Shown: positions 17,198-26,323, counted from the stretch's first letter. The stretch: DNA of 64,000 bases from an uncultured Flavobacterium sp. (GCA_943912855.1 CALTVC010000002.1:124001-188000); one strand, 5' to 3'. The notes: generated by a model from the sequence alone, not told the origin. Numbers and translations are program-made.

Positions 17198-18172
17198 TTA
17201 TTTTTTCACTTCTTCAGTATTTGCTTCTTCTTTTGGTGCTTGGTATGGTGTACCCTTTTTACCAAACACTGAGAAGTGCACGTAACGCTTAGGATTTTGT
17301 TTAAAATCTGCCAGTAGTTCTTTCAGTTCTTTTGAAGCTCCGTTAAGGTTATCATACATGGCATTGTCTTTCATAAGCTTGCCAAGAGTACCTTTACCTG
17401 ACTGTACATCGTTGATTATAGCGTCTACATTAGCCAGTGATTTCTCAAGTTTTTTTACAGCCTGACCAATGTTTGCCTGACTTAGTGAATCTGATACTTT
17501 AGCAAAGTTGGCACTGGTTCTATCCAGATTCGCCATAGTAGCATCTATATGACCTTTATTATTAGAAAGTGTTCCGTTTAGGGTATGCGCTGCTTTGTTA
17601 AACTCTGTCATGGTATTGCTCATTTCGGCAATGGCTATACGCAGGTTTTGTTGTGTTTGCTTGTCTAATATCCTGTTCAAGTTATTTAGCAGGCTATCTG
17701 CACTGGTTACTGTTGCTTCAACTTTAGTCTGTAGCGGACCAAGCTTATCGCCCACTTCGGCAAACATACCCGGTTTTAGCTGTGGCGAAAGGAAATCTCC
17801 ATTCTCTGCCAGTTGGGTATTTTTCATATCCGGCACTAGTGCTATCTGCTTACCCGAAAGTCCAAATCCAGGCTCGTACAAAGTAGCAACACTGGTTTTA
17901 GAGATAGGGAAATCGGTTTTTACCACCAGTTCTACAAGCAGGTTACCTTTTTCAGTATCTTTAAACTGAATAGAATTTACTTTACCTACCGTAAGCCCGT
18001 TCAGGGTTACAGGAGCTGAAGGAGCAAGTCCTTCTACGTTATCATAAACAACGTAAAATGTTTTATATGAGTTAAAAAGGTCTTTACCTTTTAAATAGCT
18101 ATAGCCCCATATAAATATAAGTATGGAACCTATTACTAAAATCGCGGTCTTGGCTTCTCTTGATACTTTCAA
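17198..18172 (-). CDS. MCE/MlaD family lipid-transport protein
   Basis: 324 residues from TTG 18172. An N-terminal transmembrane anchor (about 8-27) is followed by one MCE domain (about 37-115; VTLNGLTVGKV and YEPGFGLSGKQIALV), then a long coiled, amphipathic helical region (about 130-300) and a charged tail. MlaD-type proteins form hexamers that pass phospholipid between inner and outer membranes. No ATPase or permease gene is adjacent. An earlier in-frame TTG at 18193 lies inside a TAnnTTTG promoter box, so I place the start at 18172, which also fits the family's N-terminus. Confidence 0.83.
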   Translation of the reverse strand: MKVSREAKTAILVIGSILIFIWGYSYLKGKDLFNSYKTFYVVYDNVEGLAPSAPVTLNGLTVGKVNSIQFKDTEKGNLLVELVVKTDFPISKTSVATLYEPGFGLSGKQIALVPDMKNTQLAENGDFLSPQLKPGMFAEVGDKLGPLQTKVEATVTSADSLLNNLNRILDKQTQQNLRIAIAEMSNTMTEFNKAAHTLNGTLSNNKGHIDATMANLDRTSANFAKVSDSLSQANIGQAVKKLEKSLANVDAIINDVQSGKGTLGKLMKDNAMYDNLNGASKELKELLADFKQNPKRYVHFSVFGKKGTPYQAPKEEANTEEVKK

Positions 18173-18190
18173 AATGTGTGTATTTTTTAA

Positions 18191-18198
18191 CAAATGTA
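18191..18198 (-). promoter_or_regulatory. -7 promoter box of the MCE gene
   Basis: Minus strand TACATTTG, full match to TAnnTTTG, about 19 bases before the proposed TTG start. It gives the MCE-Fe-S block its own promoter downstream of the amidases. Confidence 0.5.
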
Positions 18199-18226
18199 GG
18201 ATAAATAATTTATGTAAGTGTGAATA

Positions 18227-19366
18227 TTATTTTAAAGCTTCCTTTACACTTATAAGGTTGCCATTACGAAAAGCCACTATATATGCCGAATTAAAACCTT
18301 TGTCTTTTGCCTTGTCTAAAAGCTTCTCAGCTTCCTCATAACTGGAAGCGTTCCCGTAAAAATATTTTATGAGACTTCCGTCTTTCATTTTAGAAATCTC
18401 TTTAAGCCCTTTAAAGTTAGACGGCTTTGTGGGCAGGTCGCGTGTACTTGCCGAAATCTGCACCTTAAACACTATACCTTCAGCCGAATCCGACTTTTTA
18501 TCATTGTCTTTTTTTGTAGCAGCAGCTTCGGCTTTATCACGCTTAGAACCCGCAGTATCAACTTCCGCTTTAGTTACTTCTTTTTTAACGTCGTCACTGT
18601 CTTTACTGCCCTTACCCGTCATCTGGTTTTTATAACTGATAATCGCTTTGGCTATGGTACGGGCAAGCTCATCCTGTCCTTCCTCGCTATTAAGGTAAGC
18701 ACCTTCTTTTTTGTTAGATACAAAACCAAGTTCTATAAGCACGCCCGGCATGGTGGTAGCATCAAGCACCCAAAGCGGCACCTGTTTTATCCCCCTGTCG
18801 TTTTTATCAAGCGATTTAAAACCTTTAGAAATTTTGCTGGCAAGTATGGCACTGTAGTTAATATTTTCTTCCTGCTGTACAGATAAACCAATAGAAAACT
18901 CGGGCTTGCTTGGGTTGAAGCCTTTATACTTTTCTTTATAGTTAGCCTCTTTATAGATAACGCTGTTTTCCTGCTTGGCTACTTCAAGGTTCATAGCACT
19001 ACGGTCGTGCCCCATTACAAAAGTTTCTGTTCCATAAGCAGCGGGAGCATTAACCCCATTACAGTGTATGGAAACAAACAGGTCGGCCTTGGCACGGTTT
19101 GCCATATTTGCCCTTTCGCGCAATTCTATAAACACATCGCTTTTACGGGTAAAGACCACATCTATTCCCGGTTCGCGTTCCAGTATTTGCCCTATTTTTT
19201 TTGCAGTGCTCAGCACTATATCTTTTTCTACATATCCGTTATGGTTGGTACCCGTATCATGACCGCCGTGACCCGGATCCAGGAAAACCTTAAAATTTTG
19301 TGCAAACAGGCACTGCCCTGCAATGACAAGCGCCGCCGTAAAAATTACCCTCTTAAGTTTTACCAT
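18227..19366 (-). CDS. N-acetylmuramoyl-L-alanine amidase with SPOR-like tail
   Basis: 379 residues with a signal peptide (1-22, ending FAQ). Amidase_3 catalytic domain (about 25-235): DPGHGG (H33), Glu47 in NGYVEKDI, IHCNG (H101) as zinc ligands, and the catalytic Glu in LIELGFVSN. A low-complexity Lys/Asp/Glu linker (about 235-290) leads to a SPOR-like domain (about 298-375) with FKVQIS and SAYIVAF strands, the peptidoglycan-binding fold that targets division sites. It cuts the lactyl-peptide bond of peptidoglycan in the periplasm during cell separation. It lies 19 bases after a paralogue. Confidence 0.9.
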   Translation of the reverse strand: MVKLKRVIFTAALVIAGQCLFAQNFKVFLDPGHGGHDTGTNHNGYVEKDIVLSTAKKIGQILEREPGIDVVFTRKSDVFIELRERANMANRAKADLFVSIHCNGVNAPAAYGTETFVMGHDRSAMNLEVAKQENSVIYKEANYKEKYKGFNPSKPEFSIGLSVQQEENINYSAILASKISKGFKSLDKNDRGIKQVPLWVLDATTMPGVLIELGFVSNKKEGAYLNSEEGQDELARTIAKAIISYKNQMTGKGSKDSDDVKKEVTKAEVDTAGSKRDKAEAAATKKDNDKKSDSAEGIVFKVQISASTRDLPTKPSNFKGLKEISKMKDGSLIKYFYGNASSYEEAEKLLDKAKDKGFNSAYIVAFRNGNLISVKEALK

Positions 19367-19385
19367 TATATTGCCTGTTTAAAAG

Positions 19386-20555
19386 CTATCGTTTGTTTAG
19401 AGCTTCCTGTATTGTTATCTTTTTCCCTCCCCTGAATGCTACCACAAAAGCCGACTCATACCCTTTGCTTTTGGCTACAGCCAATAGCTCTTTTGCCTTT
19501 TCATACTCGGCAGTAGCACCATAAAAATATTTTATTACTGCCGACGAGTTGTCTTTAGATACATCTTCGAGTCCTTTAAAGTTGACTGGTTGCAATGCCA
19601 AATCTTTACTGCTTGCTGCTATCTGTATTTTAAACACCACATCACCTACAGGTGCAGTAGCCTCCTGCTTTACAGGCTCGTTTTTCGCAACCGGCTCTGG
19701 TTTTGTTTCTGCCTTTTCAGCCTTGGGAGCTTCCGGTTTTGGTTTTGGTGCGTTTGCAGCAACAGTTTGGACTGGTTCGCTGCCTCCGCCCGTTGCAAGT
19801 TCTTTTTTATACGAAAGGATAGACGCAGCAATGGATTTAGCCAACTCGTCCTGCCCGAAATCAGAATTTACATACAAGCCTTCATCTGCCGAAGACAAAA
19901 ACCCCATTTCTATTAAAACGCCGGGCATAGCAACATTATTGAGTAACCAAAATGGCCCTTGTTTTACACCACGGCTTTTGCGCTTTATTTCAAGAAAACC
20001 TTCCTGTATTTTCCCGGCAAGGTCTATGCTTTTATTTTGTACGGCTTCCTGTAATGCCATGGCACCGGCTATTACTTCCGGATTGTTAGGATCAAAACCT
20101 TCGTAGTGGGTCTTATAATCTTTTTCCAGGGTAAGCACAGAGTTTTCGCGTTTTGCCACTTCAATGCTGGCTATGTTTTTTGTTGCCCCAGCAAAATACG
20201 TTTCGGTACCTGAAGCTACTTTTTTCGACTCGGCATTACAGTGAAATGACACAAAAACATCACCTGATGCTTTGTTGGCTATACCTGCCCTTTCGTCCAT
20301 ATCTACAAATGCATCGTTACGGCGGGTATACACCACATCTACGTTAGGATCAGCTTCAAGAAGTTTACCTACTTTTAACGCTACGTTAAGTGCTATATTT
20401 TTTTCTACAAAACCATTATATATGGCCCCAAAGTCTTTTCCGCCGTGTCCGGGATCTAAAACCACCTTAAATTTTGTGCCGCCCTGCGCAAAAGTTAGTG
20501 AGGTGAATATAATAAAAAGTAGAAAAGCCTGTTTTAATCCCGTGTTCTCTTTCAT
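19386..20555 (-). CDS. N-acetylmuramoyl-L-alanine amidase with SPOR-like tail (paralogue)
   Basis: 389 residues, signal peptide 1-23 (ending FAQ). Same architecture as the next gene downstream: zinc ligands H37 in DPGHGG, E51 in NGFVEKNI, the His of SFHCN, and catalytic Glu in LIEMGFLSS. The linker (about 260-300) is Ala/Pro/Lys/Glu-rich, unlike the Lys/Asp linker of the neighbour, and a SPOR-like C-terminus (about 308-385) follows. First gene of the leftward block, divergent from lptD. The pair is a tandem duplication, both with intact active sites. Confidence 0.9.
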   Translation of the reverse strand: MKENTGLKQAFLLFIIFTSLTFAQGGTKFKVVLDPGHGGKDFGAIYNGFVEKNIALNVALKVGKLLEADPNVDVVYTRRNDAFVDMDERAGIANKASGDVFVSFHCNAESKKVASGTETYFAGATKNIASIEVAKRENSVLTLEKDYKTHYEGFDPNNPEVIAGAMALQEAVQNKSIDLAGKIQEGFLEIKRKSRGVKQGPFWLLNNVAMPGVLIEMGFLSSADEGLYVNSDFGQDELAKSIAASILSYKKELATGGGSEPVQTVAANAPKPKPEAPKAEKAETKPEPVAKNEPVKQEATAPVGDVVFKIQIAASSKDLALQPVNFKGLEDVSKDNSSAVIKYFYGATAEYEKAKELLAVAKSKGYESAFVVAFRGGKKITIQEALNKR

Positions 20556-20621
20556 AGTCTTTTGGTTATTACATTGCTAATGATATAGTTACATTTAGTG
20601 GTGAGATTGCCAAAAATATTG

Positions 20622-20629
20622 TAAGTTTG
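20622..20629 (+). promoter_or_regulatory. -7 promoter box of lptD
   Basis: TAAGTTTG, match to TAnnTTTG, 13 bases before ATG 20642. An in-frame TTG (20627-20629) is part of the box. Confidence 0.5.
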
Positions 20630-20641
20630 ACACTCCAAAAA

Positions 20642-23389
20642 ATGAGCCATACTGTTACAAAATTAGTATTAAAACCGTTGCGCACAAACTTATTTAATAT
20701 CGTTTTATCAGCAATTTTCCTAACAGTGGGCCTCAGCCAGAGCCATGCCCAGGACTTACGGAAAAGAGGCAGGGTTATACCTCCTAAAGAAGAAAAAAAG
20801 ACCGAAGCTCCGACCGAAAAGGTTCCGGACACCCTTACAATAGACCCAAAAGTTGCCGAAAAAGAAGCACAGCCCAAAAATGACTCTGTTAAAAAACAGA
20901 AAAAAGGACTGGAATCTATAGTGAACCGTTCGGCAGACGATTATGAAAAAATAGACCAGCGTAAAAAGGAGCTCACCCTCTATAACAATGCCTACATAAA
21001 AATGGAGGACATGGAGCTTAATGCAGGTATTATTGTAATGAAGTACGACAAGGACGAGGTTTTTGCCGGAAGGATGAAAGACTCTACCGGTAAGTACAGC
21101 CAATACCCGCGCTTTAAACAAGGTGCTAATGAGGTTGAAGCAGACTCCATTCACTTTAATACAAAAACTAAAAAAGCCCGCGTTTGGAACTCCCGTACAG
21201 ACCAAGGCGAGTTCAGGGTTAAAGCTGAGATTACCAAAAAAGAGAATGACTCTGTTTACTTTATGCGTGGCGCACGTTTTACCACATCTACCGATATAGA
21301 TAATCCGGAATATTATTTTTATACCAATAAAATAAAAATGGTTCCGGGACAAAAGGTAGTAGTTGGTCCCACAAATATGTGGATAGCCGACGTACCTACT
21401 CCACTAGGCTTACCGTTTGCATTTTTCCCTATGTCAGACAAAGCTGAATCAGGTTTTATAGTCCCCTCCTATGGAGACAGTAACACACGTGGATATTACC
21501 TGCAAAATGGTGGATATTACTTTGCTATGGGAGATAATTATGACCTTGCTGTTACCGGAGATTATTATACCAACGGTAGTTACGGTCTACGGGGACAGAG
21601 CAGTTATGCCAAGCGGTACAGATATAGCGGTAACGTAAACATTCGTTTTGAAAACCTGATTAGCAGTGAACGTGGTTTCCCTGACTATAGTAAGGCCAAA
21701 AACTACAACATTCAGTGGTCGCATAGCCAGGACAGCAAAGCCAACCCAAACTCTCGTTTTTCTGCGAGTGTAAACCTTGGTTCCAGCCAGTATTACAGGC
21801 AGTCGTTAAACACAGTAAACGTAGGTGCGAGTCTTAACAACACGTTACAGTCATCCGTTTCATATTCCAAGACATTCCAGACTGTACCACAGGTAAACAT
21901 GTCGCTTAGTGCTACGCATAGCCAGAATACAAATACGAAAGCCATTAACATGACATTACCTACGTTACAAGCAAGCGTAGACCGTATTTATCCTTTTGCT
22001 AAAGATGACGAGCCTAAAAAAGGGCTTATAAAAAACATTAACTTACAGTACAGCCTGAGAGGCGAAAACCGTATAAATACCACAGACGACTTATTCTTTA
22101 AACCCGAAATGTTTCGTGATGCGAAAAGTGGTATGCAACACACCATTCCACTGAGTACCAACTTTAAGATATTTAAATATTTTAGCGTTACAGCAGGCTC
22201 TAACTATCAGGAAACCTGGGTAATGAATACAGTTAAAAAAGACTACGACTCATCTGTAAACAAAGTTGTAACCACAGATGAAAAAGGGTTCGATGCATTC
22301 CGTACTTACAACTTTACTTCGAGCGTAGGTACTACAATATATGGTACTTTTACTTTTGGTGATGACAAAAAAATCCAGGCAATACGCCACGTAATACGTC
22401 CGAATGTTTCTTACAGTTATACCCCAAGTTTTGAGAGGTATTACGAAACTTATCAACTGGATGCTACAGGAACAAAATACGCTGATTACTCACGTTTTGA
22501 AGGCGGACTTTTCGGTACTCCCGGAAAAAGCTACAGCAACAACATAGGGATTTCTGTAAACAACACCTTTGAAGCAAAGGTAAGAGATGATGACGAAAAA
22601 GCAACAGAGCCTAAGAAAATCACGCTACTTAATAACCTGCAGTTTCAGACTTCTTACAACATGGCTGCCGACTCGCTGGCATGGTCTCCCCTACGCGTGA
22701 GTGCCGGTACAAACCTGTTTAAAAACAAAATGAACATTAACTTCGGTACTACACTAGACCCGTACGCCATAGACAGTTCAGGAAAATACATAAACGAATT
22801 TAACATAGACAACGGTGGTAGTCTATTCAGGCTTACAAGCGCTAACATAACCATGAACTATTCATTTTCGAGCAAAGAAATGAATGGCGAAAATCCTGAT
22901 AGCCAAACAGCACGAAACGGCGGACGTACAGATGATCTTTTCGGTACCGCTACCGATATGAACAACCAACGAAAGAGTATGTTTGATGAAGAGGAAGAAG
23001 GAGATGAATCTCAAAAGAAAAAGAAAAAAGGCAGTAAGTTTTTTAATGCCGAACTACCCTGGGATTTAAAAATGGCTTACTCTTTAACGTACAGTAATAA
23101 CGCCAGAGAGAAGAGAATATCTAATAGCTCTATAATGTTATCCGGTAACCTGGATGTTACACCACGATGGAAAATGGGTTTCTCATCTGGTTATGACTTT
23201 GTACAAAAAGGCGTTACCTTTACTCAACTACGTTTTGAACGCGACCTCCTTAGCTGGCGCATGGACTTTAACTGGGTACCTATGGGAACCAACAAGTACT
23301 GGACGTTCTTTATAGGTATTAAGTCATCTGTACTGAGCGATATTAAGTGGGATAAACGACAAGTGCCAGACCAACGCATAGGACAATAA
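20642..23389 (+). CDS. lptD: LPS-assembly protein LptD-like outer-membrane protein
   Basis: 915 residues from ATG 20642. A long N-terminal signal (about 1-37, ending SHAQ) is followed by a Lys/Glu/Pro-rich stretch (about 40-90), then an OstA/LptA-like beta-taco region (about 95-230) and a long C-terminal beta-barrel rich in alternating aromatic strands (about 250-915). The acidic-basic loop around 780-800 (EEEEGDE then KKKKKG) is an odd charged insert in a barrel loop. LptD with LptE inserts LPS into the outer leaflet. No lptE is adjacent. It ends in a clear terminator. The N-terminal charged region is typical of Bacteroidota members. Confidence 0.82.
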   Translation: MSHTVTKLVLKPLRTNLFNIVLSAIFLTVGLSQSHAQDLRKRGRVIPPKEEKKTEAPTEKVPDTLTIDPKVAEKEAQPKNDSVKKQKKGLESIVNRSADDYEKIDQRKKELTLYNNAYIKMEDMELNAGIIVMKYDKDEVFAGRMKDSTGKYSQYPRFKQGANEVEADSIHFNTKTKKARVWNSRTDQGEFRVKAEITKKENDSVYFMRGARFTTSTDIDNPEYYFYTNKIKMVPGQKVVVGPTNMWIADVPTPLGLPFAFFPMSDKAESGFIVPSYGDSNTRGYYLQNGGYYFAMGDNYDLAVTGDYYTNGSYGLRGQSSYAKRYRYSGNVNIRFENLISSERGFPDYSKAKNYNIQWSHSQDSKANPNSRFSASVNLGSSQYYRQSLNTVNVGASLNNTLQSSVSYSKTFQTVPQVNMSLSATHSQNTNTKAINMTLPTLQASVDRIYPFAKDDEPKKGLIKNINLQYSLRGENRINTTDDLFFKPEMFRDAKSGMQHTIPLSTNFKIFKYFSVTAGSNYQETWVMNTVKKDYDSSVNKVVTTDEKGFDAFRTYNFTSSVGTTIYGTFTFGDDKKIQAIRHVIRPNVSYSYTPSFERYYETYQLDATGTKYADYSRFEGGLFGTPGKSYSNNIGISVNNTFEAKVRDDDEKATEPKKITLLNNLQFQTSYNMAADSLAWSPLRVSAGTNLFKNKMNINFGTTLDPYAIDSSGKYINEFNIDNGGSLFRLTSANITMNYSFSSKEMNGENPDSQTARNGGRTDDLFGTATDMNNQRKSMFDEEEEGDESQKKKKKGSKFFNAELPWDLKMAYSLTYSNNAREKRISNSSIMLSGNLDVTPRWKMGFSSGYDFVQKGVTFTQLRFERDLLSWRMDFNWVPMGTNKYWTFFIGIKSSVLSDIKWDKRQVPDQRIGQ

Positions 23390-23406
23390 TATATAAACTA
23401 TTAACC

Positions 23407-23439
23407 AGCCTTAAATACATTTGTTATTTAAGGCTTTTT
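23407..23439 (+). terminator. Terminator of lptD
   Basis: Perfect 11-base arms (23407-23417 and 23425-23435) with loop CATTTGT and a T-run to 23439. The loop region also contains a TACATTTG box (23416-23423) that could serve as the -7 element of ridA. Confidence 0.75.
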
Positions 23440-23457
23440 AAATACTTAAATCTAACT

Positions 23458-23835
23458 ATGAAAAAAATTATCTTTACAGACAAAGCACCTGCACCTATAG
23501 GACCTTACAGCCAGGCAACGCAAATAGGGAACACTATTTACACATCCGGACAAATACCTCTAACTACATCAGGTGAGCTTATAAACGAAAGCATAGAAGC
23601 CGAAACGAAGCAGGTAATGGAAAACCTAAAAGTGGTTTTAGAAGCCGCAGGAGCTACTTTTGAACACGTAGTAAAAACAACCATCTTTATTAGTAATATG
23701 GATGATTTTGGCAAAATAAACGCGGTATACGGAAGCTACATCAATGAAGAAACCGCACCAGCACGTGAAACCGTTCAGGTAGCAAGACTTCCAAAAGATG
23801 TTAACGTAGAAATATCGATGATTGCAGTACTTTAA
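23458..23835 (+). CDS. RidA family enamine/imine deaminase
   Basis: 125 residues, full length. The N-terminal APAPIGPYSQA strand, the central TSGQIPL and the C-terminal PARETVQVARLP with the key Arg are all as in RidA, which hydrolyses reactive 2-aminoacrylate and related imines made by PLP enzymes and forms a trimer in the cytosol. A TAnnTTTG box 35 bases upstream overlaps the lptD terminator loop, so it may have its own promoter. It ends in a bidirectional terminator shared with mgsA. Confidence 0.88.
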   Translation: MKKIIFTDKAPAPIGPYSQATQIGNTIYTSGQIPLTTSGELINESIEAETKQVMENLKVVLEAAGATFEHVVKTTIFISNMDDFGKINAVYGSYINEETAPARETVQVARLPKDVNVEISMIAVL

Positions 23836-23854
23836 TTACTGACATTATAAAAGC

Positions 23855-23893
23855 AAAAAAGGATAGTAAATTTAATATTACTATCCTTTTTTT
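23855..23893. terminator. Bidirectional terminator between ridA and mgsA
   Basis: GGATAGTAA (23861-23869) and its complement (23878-23886), flanked by A-run 23855-23860 and T-run 23887-23893. Confidence 0.85.
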
Positions 23894-23916
23894 ATATCCT
23901 TATCCTGCCTGCCTGC

Positions 23917-24279
23917 TTACAAAGCTTTCAGGAAAAGTTCTGCTGAAGCAGGGTTAGTAGCAATGGCTACATTATGCACATCACATACCCTTATCAGCAT
24001 ATTAATATCAGCATCATGGGCATGGCTGGAAAGCGGATCTTTAAAGAAAAGCACTAAACTTGTCTTCCCTTCGGCTACCCTTCCGGCTATCTGCGCATCG
24101 CCTCCCATAGGCCCTGAAAGCATTCTGCGAACCGTAAACCCTACCTCTTCGGCACGCCCACCGGTGGTACCGGTAGCTATGAGTTTAATGTTTGGTTGCA
24201 TCAAAATATCTTTGTGTTCGGTAATAAATGTTACCATTCGGTCCTTCATCCCGTCGTGGGCTATGATGGCGATTTCCAT
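23917..24279 (-). CDS. mgsA: Methylglyoxal synthase
   Basis: 120 residues, shorter than the E. coli enzyme but usual for Gram-negative anaerobe/Bacteroidota members. Active-site pieces visible: IAHDGMKD (H8, D9, K12), ATGTTG phosphate loop (36-41), SGPMGGDAQI with catalytic Asp61, FFKDPL, HAHDAD, and the final ATNPASAE. It converts dihydroxyacetone phosphate to methylglyoxal, a bypass that relieves sugar-phosphate stress. It follows the sugar-kinase gene by 16 bases and lies downstream of pfkA-gapA. Confidence 0.92.
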   Translation of the reverse strand: MEIAIIAHDGMKDRMVTFITEHKDILMQPNIKLIATGTTGGRAEEVGFTVRRMLSGPMGGDAQIAGRVAEGKTSLVLFFKDPLSSHAHDADINMLIRVCDVHNVAIATNPASAELFLKAL

Positions 24280-24295
24280 GAATATAGTGTTTTTA

Positions 24296-25144
24296 TTAGT
24301 TAAGTTCGTGGTATTCTATAAGACCGTCAATTGGCCTTCTTAATACATTACCGAGCTTAAGACCATTAGCAGAAAGTACTTCGCCAAGCTCTGCCTTCAG
24401 GTAAAATGCTATAGAGCCTACAAAATGAACCGGCACTTCGCGTGCGTCGTCAAACTGAAGAATGTAGTTGTCTACAAAGCTCTGCATTGCATCGGTAATA
24501 ATCTTTTTAATGAATGCTTCCTCTTTATTTTGAATAAGGAACTTTGCAAATGTAGCAAGATAAGCGTTAGGATTTGGCTCCTTATAAAGATTGTGCTTAA
24601 TAACATCCGGTTCCAGGTTAAACTCAGAAGCGAATTTATCTGAAAGATGTTTTGGCATCTTATTAAAATAATAAGCGCGAACAAGGTCACGGCCAAAACG
24701 GTTTCCACTACAATCGTCCATAGCTATGTAACCAAGAGATTGTACTTTTTGTATCAGCTCCTCACCATCAAAATAACTACAGTTAGAACCCGTACCAAGA
24801 ATACAGATAATAGCTTTTTCATTACTTGGGTTAGTAGCGTAAGCAGCTGCGTAAGTATCTTCCTTAACTACCACTTCGGCATTAGGGAAAAACTCCTTAA
24901 ATACGTTAGACATATAGGTTTTCATCCTGTCTGTACCGCAACCTGCACCGTAAAAAAACAGGTTTGTTACCTCTTTACGGTTGTTGTAAATATCAAAACG
25001 GGCCTCCAGCCTTTCCAGCGCCTCTTCCTTGTTTATTACTTCAGGACTAAGACCAAGAGTTTGGGTGGTAAACAGCCTGTTGCCCTGGTCGTCCAAAGCA
25101 ATCCAGTCGGCTTTGGTAGCGCCGCTATCTACTAATAGTTTCAT
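24296..25144 (-). CDS. BadF/BcrA-type ATPase, probable N-acetylglucosamine kinase
   Basis: 282 residues. ASKHA-fold signs: N-terminal phosphate-1 loop LLVDSGATKADW, phosphate-2 loop ILGTGSNCSYF (about 115-125), a LGYIAMDDCSGNRFGRD segment typical of NAGK, and a C-terminal adenosine motif VHFVGSIAFYL. Bacteroidota members of this family phosphorylate GlcNAc or muramyl amino sugars. Its position between gapA and mgsA, and the peptidoglycan-processing genes nearby, agree with amino-sugar recycling, but substrate is inferred only. Confidence 0.75.
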   Translation of the reverse strand: MKLLVDSGATKADWIALDDQGNRLFTTQTLGLSPEVINKEEALERLEARFDIYNNRKEVTNLFFYGAGCGTDRMKTYMSNVFKEFFPNAEVVVKEDTYAAAYATNPSNEKAIICILGTGSNCSYFDGEELIQKVQSLGYIAMDDCSGNRFGRDLVRAYYFNKMPKHLSDKFASEFNLEPDVIKHNLYKEPNPNAYLATFAKFLIQNKEEAFIKKIITDAMQSFVDNYILQFDDAREVPVHFVGSIAFYLKAELGEVLSANGLKLGNVLRRPIDGLIEYHELN

Positions 25145-25233
25145 AAATGTTAGGGTTAGTTATGGGTTAAAATTTGGGTAAAATATAAAGCTAAGAAAAG
25201 TGTGGGTTACTTATTTCTTATAAAAAACAATGC

Positions 25234-25259
25234 CCCGCTTTAACTCATAAAAAAGCGGG
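25234..25259 (-). terminator. Terminator of gapA
   Basis: Perfect 8-base GC-rich arms CCCGCTTT (25234-25241) and complement (25252-25259) with a 10-base loop. On the minus strand a TTGTTTTTT stretch follows shortly. It separates pfkA-gapA from the kinase-mgsA pair. Confidence 0.65.
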
Positions 25260-25276
25260 ACATAGTGTAATAAATA

Positions 25277-26278
25277 TTATAGAGACGAGATGTGTACAGC
25301 AAGGTCTATAAGCTTGCTTGAGTAACCATACTCGTTATCATACCAAGATACTAGCTTGAAGAAAGTAGAGTTAAGACCTATACCTGCTTTAGCATCGATG
25401 ATACTTGTACGTTTGTCAGACACGAAATCCTGAGAAACTACGTCATCTTCTGTAAAGCCAAGGATACCTTTAAGCTCGTTTTCTGAAGCTGCTTTAAGTA
25501 CAGCCATGATTTCTTCGTAAGAAGTTTCTTTAGCTACTTTTACTGTAAGGTCTACCACAGAAACGTCTACTGTAGGAACACGGAAAGACATACCTGTAAG
25601 TTTGCCGTTAAGCGCAGGGATTACTTTACCTACTGCTTTAGCAGCACCTGTAGATGAAGGAATAATGTTTACGCTTGCAGCACGTCCGCCTCTCCAGTCT
25701 TTCCTTGAAGGACCGTCAGCAGTCATTTGAGTTGAAGTTGTAGCGTGAACTGTAGTCATAAGACCTTCTACGATACCAAAGTTGTCGTTGATAACTTTAG
25801 CAAGCGGAGCAAGACAGTTTGTAGTACAAGAAGCGTTAGACACTACTGTATCTGCAGCTGTAGCTGTTTCATGGTTAACACCCATTACAAACATTGGAGC
25901 ATCTGCAGATGGAGCAGAAATGATAACTTTCTTAGCACCCCCTGTAATGTGTTGTTGAGCAGCCTCAATAGTAGTAAATATACCTGTAGATTCTGCAACT
26001 ACATCTACTCCTACTTCATCCCACTTAAGGTTTTTAGGGTCTTTCTCTGCAGTTACCCTTATATGTTTGCCGTTAACGTAAAGTTGGTTGTCTTTAACTT
26101 CAACTTCACCTTGGAAACGACCGTGTACTGAATCATATTTTAGTAGGTAAGCAAGGTGATCTACGTCTAGCAGGTCATTGATAGCTACTACTTCAACGTT
26201 ATCCCTGTTGAATGTTTCGCGGAACACGATACGGCCAATCCTACCGAAACCGTTAATTCCTAATTTAACTGTTGCCAT
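25277..26278 (-). CDS. gapA: Glyceraldehyde-3-phosphate dehydrogenase, type I
   Basis: 333 residues. N-terminal GINGFGRIGR NAD site, Asp in AINDLLD (NAD rather than NADP preference), catalytic SNASCTTNC with its Cys about residue 152, phosphate site HATTSTQ and the C-terminal WYDNEYGYS signature. It oxidises and phosphorylates glyceraldehyde-3-phosphate in the cytosol. It follows pfkA by 45 bases, so they likely form one glycolytic operon. Well conserved, no oddities. Confidence 0.96.
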   Translation of the reverse strand: MATVKLGINGFGRIGRIVFRETFNRDNVEVVAINDLLDVDHLAYLLKYDSVHGRFQGEVEVKDNQLYVNGKHIRVTAEKDPKNLKWDEVGVDVVAESTGIFTTIEAAQQHITGGAKKVIISAPSADAPMFVMGVNHETATAADTVVSNASCTTNCLAPLAKVINDNFGIVEGLMTTVHATTSTQMTADGPSRKDWRGGRAASVNIIPSSTGAAKAVGKVIPALNGKLTGMSFRVPTVDVSVVDLTVKVAKETSYEEIMAVLKAASENELKGILGFTEDDVVSQDFVSDKRTSIIDAKAGIGLNSTFFKLVSWYDNEYGYSSKLIDLAVHISSL

Positions 26279-26323
26279 TTTCTTCTAAATTGTTTTTTTG
26301 TTTATTCTTTTTATGAAATCAAA

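Noticed and set aside
19549..20106. Long open frame antisense to the first amidase gene
   Set aside because: It overlaps a well-supported amidase on the other strand, has a low-complexity Gly/Ser/Ala make-up that mirrors the amidase linker, and shows no domain.
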